64,000 nucleotides of DNA from Bisbaumannia sp015645095 (GCA_036871055.1 CP141893.1:1674001-1738000), one strand, 5' to 3'; positions 1-9,518 are shown, counted from the first letter of the stretch. Notes: a model not told the origin generated them from the letters alone. Program-made: numbers and translations.

Positions 1-771
1 TCCCCGGTGGACGTGCGCCATGGTCCCATCCTCTACCTGGAAGACGTCACGGTGAGCTTCGATGGTTTCAAGGCCATCGACAACCTCAACCTGACCATCG
101 ATGACGGGGAATTGCGCTGCATCATCGGCCCCAATGGCGCCGGCAAGACCACCATGATGGACATCATCACCGGCAAGACCTGTCCCGACCAGGGCTCGGT
201 GTGGTTCGGCAGCCGCCATGATCTGCTGACCCTGAACGAGCCGGAGATCGCCAGCCTCGGCATCGGCCGCAAGTTCCAGAAGCCCACGGTCTTCGAGGCG
301 CTCAGCGTCTTCGAGAACCTGGAGCTGGCGATGGCCGCCGACAAGCGCATCCTGCCGACCCTCACCGCCCGCCTGAGCGGTGAGATTCGCGACCGTATCG
401 ACGAGGTGCTGGCCACCATCGGCCTGGGCGAGCTGCGCCAGCGGCCGGCGGGGATCCTCTCCCATGGCCAGAAGCAGTGGCTGGAGATCGGCATGCTGCT
501 GATGCAGCGGCCGCGCCTGCTGCTGGTGGATGAGCCGGTGGCCGGCATGACCGAGCAGGAGATGGAGCGTACCGCCGAGCTCCTGACCGGGCTCGCCGGC
601 GAGCAGTCGGTGGTGGTGGTGGAGCACGATATGGGCTTCGTGCGCTCCATCGCCCGCACCGTCACGGTCCTGCACCAGGGCAGCGTGCTGGCGGAGGGAA
701 CCATGGACCAGGTGTCCAGCGACCCCAGAGTCATCGAGGTCTACCTGGGTGCCGAGGAGGAGATCGCCTGA
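1..771 (+). CDS. urtD: UrtD, urea ABC transporter ATP-binding subunit (5' end outside window)
   Basis: One of the two ATPases that power the UrtABCDE urea importer of the branched-chain amino-acid type (LivG-like). Counting from the GTG at 7, Walker A GPNGAGKT is at about residues 41-48, followed by the LivG-family insertion (GRKFQKPTVFEALSVFENL), the signature LSHGQKQ near 151 and Walker B LLLVDEPVAG near 170. The frame stays open to base 1, and UrtD proteins usually carry some 20 more N-terminal residues, so the true start is probably upstream of the window. The stop shares one base with the urtE ATG (TGATG), so the two subunits are translationally coupled. The urease operon follows directly, which supports urea rather than amino acids as the substrate. 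Confidence 0.93.
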   Translation, partial: SPVDVRHGPILYLEDVTVSFDGFKAIDNLNLTIDDGELRCIIGPNGAGKTTMMDIITGKTCPDQGSVWFGSRHDLLTLNEPEIASLGIGRKFQKPTVFEALSVFENLELAMAADKRILPTLTARLSGEIRDRIDEVLATIGLGELRQRPAGILSHGQKQWLEIGMLLMQRPRLLLVDEPVAGMTEQEMERTAELLTGLAGEQSVVVVEHDMGFVRSIARTVTVLHQGSVLAEGTMDQVSSDPRVIEVYLGAEEEIA

Positions 772-1469
772 TGCTCGAGATCGACCAACTGAACCAGTAC
801 TACGGCGAGAGCCACACCCTCTGGGACCTGGACCTGGCGGTGCCGGCGGGGCAGTGCACCTGCGTGATGGGCCGCAACGGCGTCGGCAAGACCACCCTGA
901 TGAAGGCGATCATGGGGGAGGTGGCGGTGGCCTCCGGCAGCCTCCGCTACGCCGATGACGTGGAGCTGACCCACCAGCGCGTCGAGGCGCGCTCGCGGCT
1001 CGGCATCGGCTACGTGCCCCAGGGCCGCCAGATCTTCCCGCTGCTGACGGTGGAGGAGAACCTGCGCACCGGCCTGGCCGCCCGCGGCGACGGCCGCCGC
1101 ACCATTCCGGAGCGTATCTACGAGCTCTTCCCGGTGCTCGAGGAGATGCGCCACCGCCGCGGTGGTGACCTCTCCGGGGGCCAGCAGCAGCAACTGGCCA
1201 TCGGCCGGGGGCTCGTCATCGAGCCGCGCCTGCTGATCCTCGACGAGCCGGGGGAGGGCATCCAGCCCAATATCGTCACCCTGATCGGCGAGGTGATCCG
1301 CCGGCTGATCGCCGAGGATGGCCTCACCGTGCTGCTGGTGGAGCAGAAGCTGCCCTTCGCCCGCAAGTATGCCGATCGCTTCGTGATCCTGGATCGCGGT
1401 CGGCCGGTGGCCAAGGGTGAGATCGGCGAGCTCAGCGATGGCCTGATCAAGGCGCACCTGACCGTCTAG
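771..1469 (+). CDS. urtE: UrtE, urea ABC transporter ATP-binding subunit
   Basis: Second ATPase (LivF-like) of the urea importer, 232 residues, full length. Walker A GRNGVGKT at about 34-41, signature LSGGQQQQ near 140 and Walker B LLILDEPGEGIQP are all present; the EGIQPNIV stretch after Walker B is typical of UrtE. The ATG overlaps the urtD stop by one base. It is the last gene of the urt operon here; a roughly 230-base gap separates it from ureD. The pairing with a urease cluster on the same strand indicates uptake of external urea for use as a nitrogen source. Urt operons are usually nitrogen-regulated, but I found no convincing NtrC or sigma-54 site in the downstream gap. Confidence 0.93.
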   Translation: MLEIDQLNQYYGESHTLWDLDLAVPAGQCTCVMGRNGVGKTTLMKAIMGEVAVASGSLRYADDVELTHQRVEARSRLGIGYVPQGRQIFPLLTVEENLRTGLAARGDGRRTIPERIYELFPVLEEMRHRRGGDLSGGQQQQLAIGRGLVIEPRLLILDEPGEGIQPNIVTLIGEVIRRLIAEDGLTVLLVEQKLPFARKYADRFVILDRGRPVAKGEIGELSDGLIKAHLTV

Positions 1470-1701
1470 CCACTCGCCTGGAGCGGGAATGCACCTCGAC
1501 AGTGCCTGTCGGCCTGGTTGGTGCGCCATATTGGTGCTTGCTGGGAGCCGTCATGGCCTCTTCGTGGTGCGGCGCGATGTTTGAATACCGTCGTGTATAC
1601 AATATAGGGTTTTGATTCTTATGAATAAAAACAGAAATTCACCAGATTGGTACGAGGCTTGCTGAGTGTCTGCGAAACGCCAGCCAATAGGATGCTTGCC
1701 G
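1470..1701 (+). promoter_or_regulatory. urt-ure intergenic region with AT-rich candidate promoter
   Basis: This gap must hold the urease operon promoter unless the operon is read through from urtE. Bases 1585-1640 are strikingly AT-rich for this genome. TATACAATAT at 1596-1605 is the best -10-like sequence (for example TACAAT at 1598), but no good -35 lies 16-18 bases upstream. I looked for a sigma-54 GG-N10-GC element and did not find one. The assignment as promoter region is inference from position and composition. Confidence 0.35.
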
Positions 1702-2589
1702 ATGACGGCTTCCTTGCCAGTCACCTCGCCAGGCCTCGACTCCGGCCACCGCTTCGATGCCGGCCGCCGCTGGGTGGCATCGCTGGAGCTCGGCTTCGCG
1801 GCGCGCCAGGGGGCCACGCGAATGGTCAGGGCGCGTCATCAGGGGCCGCTGCGGGTCCAGCGTCCCTTCTATCCGGAGGGGCGCGACGAGGCCTGCCATG
1901 TCTACCTGCTGCACCCCCCCGGTGGCCTGGTCAGCGGGGATGCGCTGACCATCCGGGCCGAGGTCGGGGCGGGGGCCCGGGCGCTGCTGACTACGCCGGC
2001 CGCCAACAAGCTCTACCGGGCCGATAGCCTGGGCGTGGCCTGGCAGCAGCATACCGAGCTCGAGGTGGCCGATGGCGGGGTCCTCGAATGGCTGCCCCAG
2101 GAGACGCTCGCCTTCGACGGTTCCCGGGGCGAACAGCGCACCCATATTGCCCTCGAGGGTAACGCTCGCTGCCTGGGCTGGGAGGTGCTGGCCCTGGGGC
2201 GACCGGCGAGCCGCCTGCCCTATGTCACCGGTTGCATCGAGCAGCGCTTTGCCCTGCATCGTGACGGCCGACCCCTCTGGCTGGAGCGCCAGCCGCTGGA
2301 CCCGAGGCATCCGCGCTTCCGCGGGCGCTGGGGGCAGGGCGGCGCCAGCGTCCAGGCGACCCTCTGGGCGGTGGGGCTGAATGATGAGCCCGAGGCCATC
2401 GAGGCGCTGCGCGAGGCCTTGCCGGCCGGCCCATGCTGGGCGGTGACGCTGCGCCACGGGGTGCTGCTGCTGCGCTACCTGGGCCAGGAGCGCAACGCGG
2501 CCTGGGCGCTGTGCGAGGCCGCCTGGCGAGTGCTGCGGCCTCGGCTTATCGGACGTGAGGCGCATCCGCCACGCATCTGGTTTACCTGA
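1702..2589 (+). CDS. ureD: Urease accessory protein UreD
   Basis: UreD (UreH) is the scaffold that binds apo-urease and recruits UreF and UreG for delivery of nickel to the active site. About 295 residues from ATG 1702, normal for the family. Typical UreD stretches are visible: RRWVASLELGFAARQGATRM near the N terminus, GPLRVQRPFYPEG, the HLLHPPGG-like YLLHPPGGLVSGD, and the TTPAANKLYR motif around residue 100. A GTG in frame at 1666 would add 12 residues; I prefer ATG 1702 because homologues begin near the FDAGRRW block, but the choice is uncertain. It is the first gene of ureDABCEFG and is followed by ureA after 19 bases. Confidence 0.92.
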   Translation: MTASLPVTSPGLDSGHRFDAGRRWVASLELGFAARQGATRMVRARHQGPLRVQRPFYPEGRDEACHVYLLHPPGGLVSGDALTIRAEVGAGARALLTTPAANKLYRADSLGVAWQQHTELEVADGGVLEWLPQETLAFDGSRGEQRTHIALEGNARCLGWEVLALGRPASRLPYVTGCIEQRFALHRDGRPLWLERQPLDPRHPRFRGRWGQGGASVQATLWAVGLNDEPEAIEALREALPAGPCWAVTLRHGVLLLRYLGQERNAAWALCEAAWRVLRPRLIGREAHPPRIWFT

Positions 2590-2608
2590 CACTTGCCTGG
2601 AGAGGCCC

Positions 2609-2911
2609 ATGGAACTGACCCCGAGAGACAAAGACAAGCTGATGCTCTTCCTGGCCGCCCAACTGGCCGAGCGCCGCCGCGGCCGTGGCCTGAAGCTCAA
2701 CTACCCCGAGGCGGTGGCGCTGATCAGCTTCGAGATCATGGAGGGCGCCCGGGACGGGCGCAGCGTGGCCGAGCTGATGAGCCATGGACGCGAGATCCTC
2801 GGCCGCGACGACGTCATGGAGGGGGTGGCCGAGATGGTCCACGAGGTGCAGGTCGAAGCCACCTTTCCCGATGGAACCAAGTTGGTCACCGTTCATAGCC
2901 CCATTGTGTAG
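2609..2911 (+). CDS. ureA: Urease gamma subunit UreA
   Basis: Small (gamma) structural subunit of nickel urease, 100 residues, exactly the family length. It starts MELTPRDKDKLMLFLAAQLA and carries the family block LNYPEAVALISFEIMEGARDG; the end FPDGTKLVTVHSPI is also typical. ATG 2609 is preceded by GGAGAG; the frame is open upstream for 18 more codons but that extension is not conserved. UreA forms the (UreABC)3 trimer with the beta and alpha subunits in the cytoplasm. It is followed by an unusually long 148-base spacer before ureB. Confidence 0.97.
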   Translation: MELTPRDKDKLMLFLAAQLAERRRGRGLKLNYPEAVALISFEIMEGARDGRSVAELMSHGREILGRDDVMEGVAEMVHEVQVEATFPDGTKLVTVHSPIV

Positions 2912-3059
2912 CGCAGGACGAAATGGCTGCGCTCGGCCATACGGCGTTGAACATCGGCTCGCCATGCTCATTGAGCACCCAGTCAACTCCGCTGGCTCGC
3001 CGCTGTTCGCCTTGTCTGGCCATCGCTCGCTCATTTCAGCAACGTTGTAAGGAGGCGTA
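2912..3059. repeat. ureA-ureB spacer, likely dispersed repeat-type insertion
   Basis: ureA and ureB are normally separated by a few bases, but here 148 bases intervene. The spacer has no good start codon with its own ribosome site and no coding signal of its own, and it is less G-rich than the flanking genes. It ends in a strong AAGGAGG ribosome site at 3049-3055 that serves ureB. Its style (short blocks such as AGGACGAAATGGCTGCGCTC) resembles intergenic repeat elements rather than a decayed gene, but no second copy occurs in this window, so repeat status is inference. Confidence 0.35.
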
Positions 3060-3376
3060 ATGATTCCGGGTGAGTATCAATTGCAGGGCGGCGAGATCGA
3101 ACTCTGCCCGGGGCGCGAGCGGCTCGCCCTCGAGGTCGCCAATACCGGGGATCGGCCGATCCAGGTCGGCTCCCACTACCACTTCGCCGAGACCAATCCG
3201 GCGTTGCTCTTCGATCGCGCCAAGGCGCGTGGCTATCGCCTGGACGTGGCCGCCGGTACGGCGATCCGCTTCGAGCCGGGGCAGACCCGCGAGGTGACCC
3301 TGATTCCCTTCGCCGGACGCCGCCATATCTATGGCTTTCTTGGCCAGGTCATGGGACGCCTGGAGGAGGACGCGCA

Positions 3377-3380
<4 letters not shown>
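3060..3380 (+). CDS. ureB: Urease beta subunit UreB
   Basis: Beta structural subunit of urease, 106 residues, normal length. Family features: MIPGEYQLQGGEIELCPGRE at the start, the QVGSHYHFAETN motif, and the C-terminal region IPFAGRRHIYGFLGQVMG. ATG 3060 sits 4-5 bases after an AAGGAGG ribosome site. Its last four bases (ATGA) overlap the ureC start, so beta and alpha are translationally coupled for equimolar assembly. The protein packs against UreC and helps shape the flap region of the active site. Confidence 0.97.
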
Positions 3381-5080
<1,700 letters not shown>

Positions 5081-5173
5081 TGACCATGGTGAAGCGGACG
5101 CCTATGCATGAGGGCCAGCCTGTCGGCGCGAAACCTCGCGTGGCCGCTGGTGACCCGGACGAAGCGACGCGGG

Positions 5174-5228
5174 CGATCTTCAGGGATGAAGATCGAGGAA
5201 AGCCGGCACAGGGATGTGCCGTCTTTCC
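5174..5228. repeat. Tandem REP-like hairpins between ureC and ureE
   Basis: Two adjacent perfect or near-perfect inverted repeats: CGATCTTCA/TGAAGATCG (5174-5182 and 5187-5195, 9-bp stem) and GGAAAGCCGGCACA/TGTGCCGTCTTTCC (5197-5210 and 5215-5228, 14-bp stem with one mismatch). Both have the same GGGA loop, giving a common CA-GGGA-TG apex. Same apex, different stems and tight spacing are the hallmarks of REP-type extragenic repeats, which often stabilise mRNA ends or attenuate transcription inside operons. A third hairpin with this apex occurs at 35885-35904. Confidence 0.7.
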
Positions 5229-5244
5229 GACCGCGGGAGTCCGT

Positions 5245-5289
5245 CCGGGGCGCCAGGGTTTCGGACACGTGGCGTTGAGTGAGACAGGG
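5245..5289. repeat. Copy A of a repeat shared with the ureF-ureG gap
   Basis: The block CCGGGGCGCCAGGGTTTCGG at about 5246-5265, continuing into ACACGTG and a GTTGAGTGAG stretch, matches 6552-6596 (CCGGGGCGTCAGGGTTTCGG, then ACGCGTG and GGTGAGT) with few differences. Both copies lie in gene gaps of the same operon, directly before accessory genes. They look like two members of one short dispersed repeat; the function is unknown. Confidence 0.55.
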
Positions 5290-5325
5290 CTGGCTCGTCT
5301 CGAGATACCAGAGGAGCGGTTATCA

Positions 5326-5847
5326 ATGCTGAAACTGATTGAACGGCTGGGGCCCATCGCGGCGGACCGGGCCACCGATACCCTGACGCTGCCCTATGAG
5401 CGGCGCGTGCTGGGCCGCCTCAAGGCAGAAAGCGATAGCGGCCGCGAGCTGGGGCTGTTCCTCGACCGTGGGCCGGTGCTGCGCGACGGCGAGGGGCTGC
5501 GCGGTGAGGGCGGCGAGATCGTGCGGGTGAGCGCGGCCGACGAGCCGGTGGTCACCGCCCGGGTGGCCGCCGGCCTGCCGTTGGCGCGGCTCGCCTACCA
5601 TCTGGGCAACCGCCATGTGCAGCTGGCCCTGGGCGGGGACGCGCGGGGCGGTTACGTGCGCTTTCCGCCGGACCATGTGCTGGAGGCGCTGGCCGAGCGG
5701 CTGGGCGCGAGCCTGGAGCGGCACGAGGCCCCCTTCGATCCGGAGCCCGGGGCTTACCAGCAGTCAGGCGGGCATGAGCACTCCCATGGGCATGGACATC
5801 AGCACCATGATCATGACCACGAGCATCGGCACCCCCATGCCCACTGA
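5326..5847 (+). CDS. ureE: Urease accessory protein UreE (nickel metallochaperone)
   Basis: UreE collects nickel and hands it to the UreDFG-urease complex. 173 residues from ATG 5326, which has a GAGGAG ribosome site and gives the canonical MLKLIERLGP start. The N-terminal peptide-binding domain (about 1-75) includes LPYERRVLGR; the metal-binding domain (75-150) contains LAYHLGNRHVQLAL with the conserved metal-site His. The tail is extremely His-rich, about 16 His in the last 27 residues, indicating high nickel-buffering capacity. The same frame is open back to an ATG at 5080 that overlaps the ureC stop, but those 82 codons run through repeat hairpins and are not UreE-like. The 3' end overlaps ureF by 11 bases. 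Confidence 0.95.
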   Translation: MLKLIERLGPIAADRATDTLTLPYERRVLGRLKAESDSGRELGLFLDRGPVLRDGEGLRGEGGEIVRVSAADEPVVTARVAAGLPLARLAYHLGNRHVQLALGGDARGGYVRFPPDHVLEALAERLGASLERHEAPFDPEPGAYQQSGGHEHSHGHGHQHHDHDHEHRHPHAH

Positions 5848-6532
5848 GTCGGGCGGAGGGCAGGGCGATGATCTGGCGCTGCTGGGCCTGCTGCAGCTGG
5901 TTAGCCCGGCGCTGCCCATCGGTGCCTTCGCCTTCTCCCAGGGGCTGGAGAGCGCCTTCGAGCTGGGCTGGGTGACGGACGAGGCGAGCCTCGGCGATTG
6001 GCTGGAAGGCGTGCTCGACGATGGCCTGACCCGCTGCGAGCTGCCGGTGCTGGCGCGTCTGCAATCGGCCTGGGCCGAGGGCGATCACGACGCCCTGGTG
6101 GCGTGGGACCGGTGGCTGGCCGCCAATCGCGAGACGGCGGAGTTGGCCGCCGAGGATAGGCGGCTCGGGGCGTCGCTCACGCGGCTGCTGAACAGCCTGG
6201 GGCTCACGCCAGACGAGCCGGGGCTCCCCACGGAGGCGGGCTATGTGACGGTCTTCGCCTGGGCGGCCCGGGTGCGTGGCATCGCCCCGCGCCAGGCGCT
6301 GCTCGGCTTCGCCTGGGCCTGGCTGGAGAATCAGCTGGCGGTGGCCTGCAAGGCGCTGCCGCTTGGCCATACCGCCGCTCAACGTCTGGTGGAGCGGCTG
6401 CGTCCGGCCCTGGTTCACGCGGTGGACGAGGCGCTCTCGCTCGGTGACGACGAGCTCGGCCCGGCGCTGCCCGGCCTGGCACTGGCCAGCGCCCAGCACG
6501 AGACCCAGTATTCGCGGCTGTTCAGAAGTTAG
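5837..6532 (+). CDS. ureF: Urease accessory protein UreF
   Basis: UreF bridges UreD and UreG and acts as the checkpoint for GTP-dependent nickel insertion. All-alpha protein, about 231 residues from ATG 5837. Family motifs: LLQLVSPALPIGAFAFSQGLE near the N terminus, the internal GWVTDE region, and FAWAWLENQLAVACKALPLG followed by Q-rich C-terminal segment. The start lies inside the end of ureE in another frame; an earlier in-frame ATG at about 5774 would be buried in the His-tail coding region and is less likely. The gene is followed by a 122-base gap containing the second repeat copy before ureG. Confidence 0.9.
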   Translation: MPTESGGGQGDDLALLGLLQLVSPALPIGAFAFSQGLESAFELGWVTDEASLGDWLEGVLDDGLTRCELPVLARLQSAWAEGDHDALVAWDRWLAANRETAELAAEDRRLGASLTRLLNSLGLTPDEPGLPTEAGYVTVFAWAARVRGIAPRQALLGFAWAWLENQLAVACKALPLGHTAAQRLVERLRPALVHAVDEALSLGDDELGPALPGLALASAQHETQYSRLFRS

Positions 6533-6551
6533 CGCCGAGCGCCAAGTTAGG

Positions 6552-6596
6552 CCGGGGCGTCAGGGTTTCGGACGCGTGCGTGGTGAGTCCAGTGAG
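6552..6596. repeat. Copy B of the urease-operon repeat
   Basis: Second occurrence of the CCGGGGCGYCAGGGTTTCGG block, followed by ACGCGTG and a TGAGT-rich stretch, in the gap between ureF and ureG. It matches copy A near 5245-5289. Unlike the ureC-ureE gap, no GGGA-loop hairpins accompany this copy. The ureG ribosome site (AAGGAGA at 6642-6648) lies downstream of it. Confidence 0.5.
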
Positions 6597-6654
6597 TCGC
6601 TCATGCCGAAAGGCCGACAGGAAGACGACGAAAGAGTGCATAAGGAGACACGAT

Positions 6655-7296
6655 ATGACCCATTGTTTACGCGTTGGCGTCGGCGGCCCGGTGGGCTCCG
6701 GCAAGACGGCCCTGCTCAAGCAGCTCTGCCTGGCGCTACGCGACCACTACGATATCGCCGTGGTCACCAACGATATCTATACCCGCGAGGACGCCGACTT
6801 CCTGCTCAAGCACGAGGCGCTCGCCGCGGATCGCATCCTCGGCGTGGAAACCGGCGGCTGTCCGCATACCGCCATCCGCGAGGACGCCTCCATGAACCTC
6901 GCCGCCATCGACGAGCTGCAGGGGCGCCACCCCAACCTTGAGCTGGTGCTGGTGGAGTCCGGCGGCGACAACCTCTCGGCCACCTTCAGCCCCGAGCTCT
7001 CCGACCTGACCCTCTACGTGATCGACGTCTCCGCCGGTGACAAGATCCCTCGCAAGGGAGGACCCGGCATCACCAAGTCGGATCTGTTGATCATCAACAA
7101 GATCGATATCGCCGAGCAGGTGCATGCGTCCCTCGAGGTGATGGAGCGCGACTCGAAAACGATGCGCGGCGAGCGCCCCTTCGTCTTTACCAATCTCTAT
7201 GACGGCGTCGGCCTGGAGACGATCATCCAGTTCATCCTCGAGCGCGGCATGCTGCCGGAGCGCCGGCCGCCGGAGCGCCGGCCGCAGTCCGCCTGA
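6655..7296 (+). CDS. ureG: Urease accessory GTPase UreG
   Basis: GTPase that drives nickel insertion into urease (SIMIBI class, HypB relative). 213 residues from ATG 6655, which follows an AAGGAGACACGAT ribosome site. P-loop GVGGPVGSGKTALLK at about residues 7-21, the metal-binding Cys-Pro-His motif in ETGGCPHTAIREDAS, VESGGDNLSATFSPEL, and the G4-type motif INKIDIA. The C terminus carries a short duplicated PPERRP/PERRP stretch (a 15-base tandem repeat around 7257-7285) that looks like recent slippage and is not conserved. A frame extension of 25 codons upstream to 6580 enters repeat DNA and is not part of the protein. Confidence 0.97.
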   Translation: MTHCLRVGVGGPVGSGKTALLKQLCLALRDHYDIAVVTNDIYTREDADFLLKHEALAADRILGVETGGCPHTAIREDASMNLAAIDELQGRHPNLELVLVESGGDNLSATFSPELSDLTLYVIDVSAGDKIPRKGGPGITKSDLLIINKIDIAEQVHASLEVMERDSKTMRGERPFVFTNLYDGVGLETIIQFILERGMLPERRPPERRPQSA

Positions 7297-7339
7297 GACG
7301 TATCATCGACACAGAACCCCCGGCAAGGAGATCGCCACC

Positions 7340-7948
7340 ATGTTCCACACCCCGACCCGTCTCACGACCCCCGCCATGCGTGCCGCCCTGGCGGCTGCGC
7401 CCCTGCTGCTGTTCGCCGGGACCGCCCTGGCGCATCCGGGGCACCACCACCATGAGGGTGGCTTCGCCGCCGGCCTGGCCCACCCGCTGCTGGGGCTCGA
7501 TCACCTCCTGGCGATGCTCGCCGTGGGTCTCTGGAGCCTGCGCCAGTCCCGGGCCCTGAGCCTGGGGGCGCCCCTGCTGGCCGCCGCCGGCATGCTGCTG
7601 GGGGCCGGCCTGGCCTGGGCCGGCATCGCCCTGCCCGGGGTGGAATTCGGCATCGCCCTGAGCGTGCTGCTGGCGGGCGTACTGATCGCCGCCCTGGTGC
7701 GGGTGCCTGCCCTCGTCGGTGCCGGGGTGATCCTGCTGTTCATGCTCTTCCACGGCCACGCCCACGGCAACGAGATGCCCCATGGTGCCTCCATGCTGGC
7801 GTATCTTGCGGGCTTTACTCTGGCGACCCTGGCAATCACCTTCGCCGGGCGCCTGGCCGGTGGCTGGCTGATGGCCCGTGATAACCGGATTCTGCGTGGG
7901 CTGGGCGTCGCCCTGGCCGGCCTCGGGGCGCTCTTCGCCTTCGGTTGA
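7340..7948 (+). CDS. ureJ: HupE/UreJ family nickel transporter-like protein
   Basis: Integral membrane protein of the HupE/UreJ family, thought to take up nickel for hydrogenase or urease. 202 residues. A signal peptide (about 1-30, LLLFAGTALAHPGHHHH cut) precedes the mature N terminus with HPGHHHHEGG, then GLDHLLAMLAVGLW, the family metal motif, and five to six transmembrane segments; FHGHAHGNEMPHG in the middle is the second conserved His-rich motif. Placement as the last gene after ureG supports a nickel role. The spacing of 43 bases with AAGGAG suggests it belongs to the operon. Confidence 0.9.
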   Translation: MFHTPTRLTTPAMRAALAAAPLLLFAGTALAHPGHHHHEGGFAAGLAHPLLGLDHLLAMLAVGLWSLRQSRALSLGAPLLAAAGMLLGAGLAWAGIALPGVEFGIALSVLLAGVLIAALVRVPALVGAGVILLFMLFHGHAHGNEMPHGASMLAYLAGFTLATLAITFAGRLAGGWLMARDNRILRGLGVALAGLGALFAFG

Positions 7949-7967
7949 CCGTGTCTTGGCATCGGTT

Positions 7968-7993
7968 GCGCGCCCGGCCTTGGCCGGGCGCGC
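7968..7993 (+). terminator. Terminator after ureJ
   Basis: Perfect 12-bp inverted repeat GCGCGCCCGGCC/GGCCGGGCGCGC with a two-base centre, 20 bases after the ureJ stop. Only a short GTTT follows, so it may be a weak or Rho-assisted terminator, but it is well placed to end the urease transcript. Confidence 0.6.
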
Positions 7994-8066
7994 TGCGTTT
8001 CGGCGCGGAAGCGGCTATGCTGGCGACGCGGCAGCGGGCCGCAGTTTATCGGGTAGGGAGACCGGG

Positions 8067-9506
8067 ATGGCAACGCGGAGGCGGCCTATGTGGCCCTGGG
8101 TATTGGGAATGGTCCTGCTGGCCTGGGTGGCCATGGGCCTCTGGCAGAGCCTCAAGCCGCTGCCGGAAGGCCTTGGCCGAGCCTGGCCGGTGCGCGGCGT
8201 CGAGGAGGTGCATTTCCTCGCCGACCGCACCTGGTATGACGCCGAGGGACGGCGCCACCAGGAGCAGCAGATCTTCGACGAGGTGCTGGCGATGATCGGC
8301 CAGGCCCGGCGCCTGGTGGTGGTGGACATGTTCCTGTTCAATGACTTCGCCGGTGAGGCCGCGGGGGAGGGCTTCCGACCGCTTTCCGGCGAGTTGAGCC
8401 AGGCGCTGCTGGCCCAGAAACGCCGTTACCCCGAGCTCGAGGCGGTGGTGATCACCGACCCGCTCAATACCCTCTACGGGGGCCTGGCCCTGGAGCACCT
8501 GGAGGCGCTGCGCGAGGCAGGAGTTCGGGTGGTGGAGACCGACCTGACCCGGCTTCGGGCCTCCAACCCCCTGTGGTCCGGGGGCTGGCACCTGGGGCCC
8601 CGCTGGTTCGGCAACAGCAGTGAGGCGGGCTGGCTGCCCAATGCCATGGGGCCGGGCCGGGTCACCTTGCGCAGCTACTTGAGTCTGCTCAACTTCAACG
8701 CCAACCATCGCAAGACCCTGGTGGTGGATCGCGGCGACGACTGGGTGGGGCTGGTCACCTCCGCCAACCCCCATGATGCCAGCAGCCGGCATGGTAACGT
8801 GGCCCTGCGCTTCCGCGGCGCGGCGGCCCTCGACCTGCTGGCCAGCGAAGGGGTGGTCGCGGCCTGGGGTGGGGTGGCACTTCCCGAGCCGACGCCAGTC
8901 CCCGAGCCGGCGTCGGAACTGGCCCTGCAGCTATTGACCGAAGGCGCGATCCGCGACGCCCTGTTGGCCACCATCACCGCCGCCGAGGCGGGGGATCGCC
9001 TCGACCTGGCGGTCTTCTACCTCGCTCATCGCGGAGTGATCGAGGCCCTCGCGGCGGCCCAGGCCCGCGGGGTGGCGGTGCGGGTGCTGCTGGACCCCAA
9101 TCGGGACGCCTTCGGCTTCGCCAAGAATGGTATCCCCAACCGGCCGGTGGCCGAGGAGCTGGCCGTGGCCGGGGTGGCGGTGCGCTGGTGCCTGACCCGC
9201 GGCGAGCAGTGCCACAGCAAGCTGCTGCTTCACCGCCCCGCCGGAGAGAGGGAAGCGACCCTGATCCTCGGCTCCGCCAACTTCACCCGGCGCAACCTGG
9301 ACGATCTCAATCTGGAGACCAGCGTGCGCCTGGTCGGCTCGGCGCAGGCTCCGGCCCTGGTGGAGGCCGCCGCCTTCTTCGAGTCGCGCTGGGAGAACGG
9401 CCCCCGGGGCCAGACCAGCCAGCCGCTGAACGGGGAGGAGACGGTGGGGCCCTGGATGCGCTGGCGCTACCGTGTAATGGAGGCCACGGGGCTATCCACC
9501 TTCTAA
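8067..9506 (+). CDS. Membrane-anchored phospholipase D-like protein
   Basis: About 479 residues with an N-terminal membrane anchor (residues 8-28, MWPWVLGMVLLAWVAMGLW) and two PLD/cardiolipin-synthase-like halves. The first half has a complete HKD motif, HRKTLVVD, followed by TSANPH. The second has HSKLLLHR then GSANFTRRNLDDLNLE; the Asp expected at the HxKxxxxD position is Arg, so the second motif is degenerate. The family includes cardiolipin synthases and nucleases; here substrate cannot be assigned. The start ATG 8067 has a weak GGAG-type site; earlier in-frame codons overlap the ureJ end. It stands alone between two terminator-like hairpins. Confidence 0.8.
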   Translation: MATRRRPMWPWVLGMVLLAWVAMGLWQSLKPLPEGLGRAWPVRGVEEVHFLADRTWYDAEGRRHQEQQIFDEVLAMIGQARRLVVVDMFLFNDFAGEAAGEGFRPLSGELSQALLAQKRRYPELEAVVITDPLNTLYGGLALEHLEALREAGVRVVETDLTRLRASNPLWSGGWHLGPRWFGNSSEAGWLPNAMGPGRVTLRSYLSLLNFNANHRKTLVVDRGDDWVGLVTSANPHDASSRHGNVALRFRGAAALDLLASEGVVAAWGGVALPEPTPVPEPASELALQLLTEGAIRDALLATITAAEAGDRLDLAVFYLAHRGVIEALAAAQARGVAVRVLLDPNRDAFGFAKNGIPNRPVAEELAVAGVAVRWCLTRGEQCHSKLLLHRPAGEREATLILGSANFTRRNLDDLNLETSVRLVGSAQAPALVEAAAFFESRWENGPRGQTSQPLNGEETVGPWMRWRYRVMEATGLSTF

Positions 9507-9518
9507 TTCGCCGGAAAC

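Noticed and set aside
1470..1665. Sigma-54/NtrC site for the urease operon
   Set aside because: Expected by biology, but no GG-N10-GC with flanking consensus was found; TTGGTGCGCCATATTGG near 1519 has the wrong second dinucleotide.
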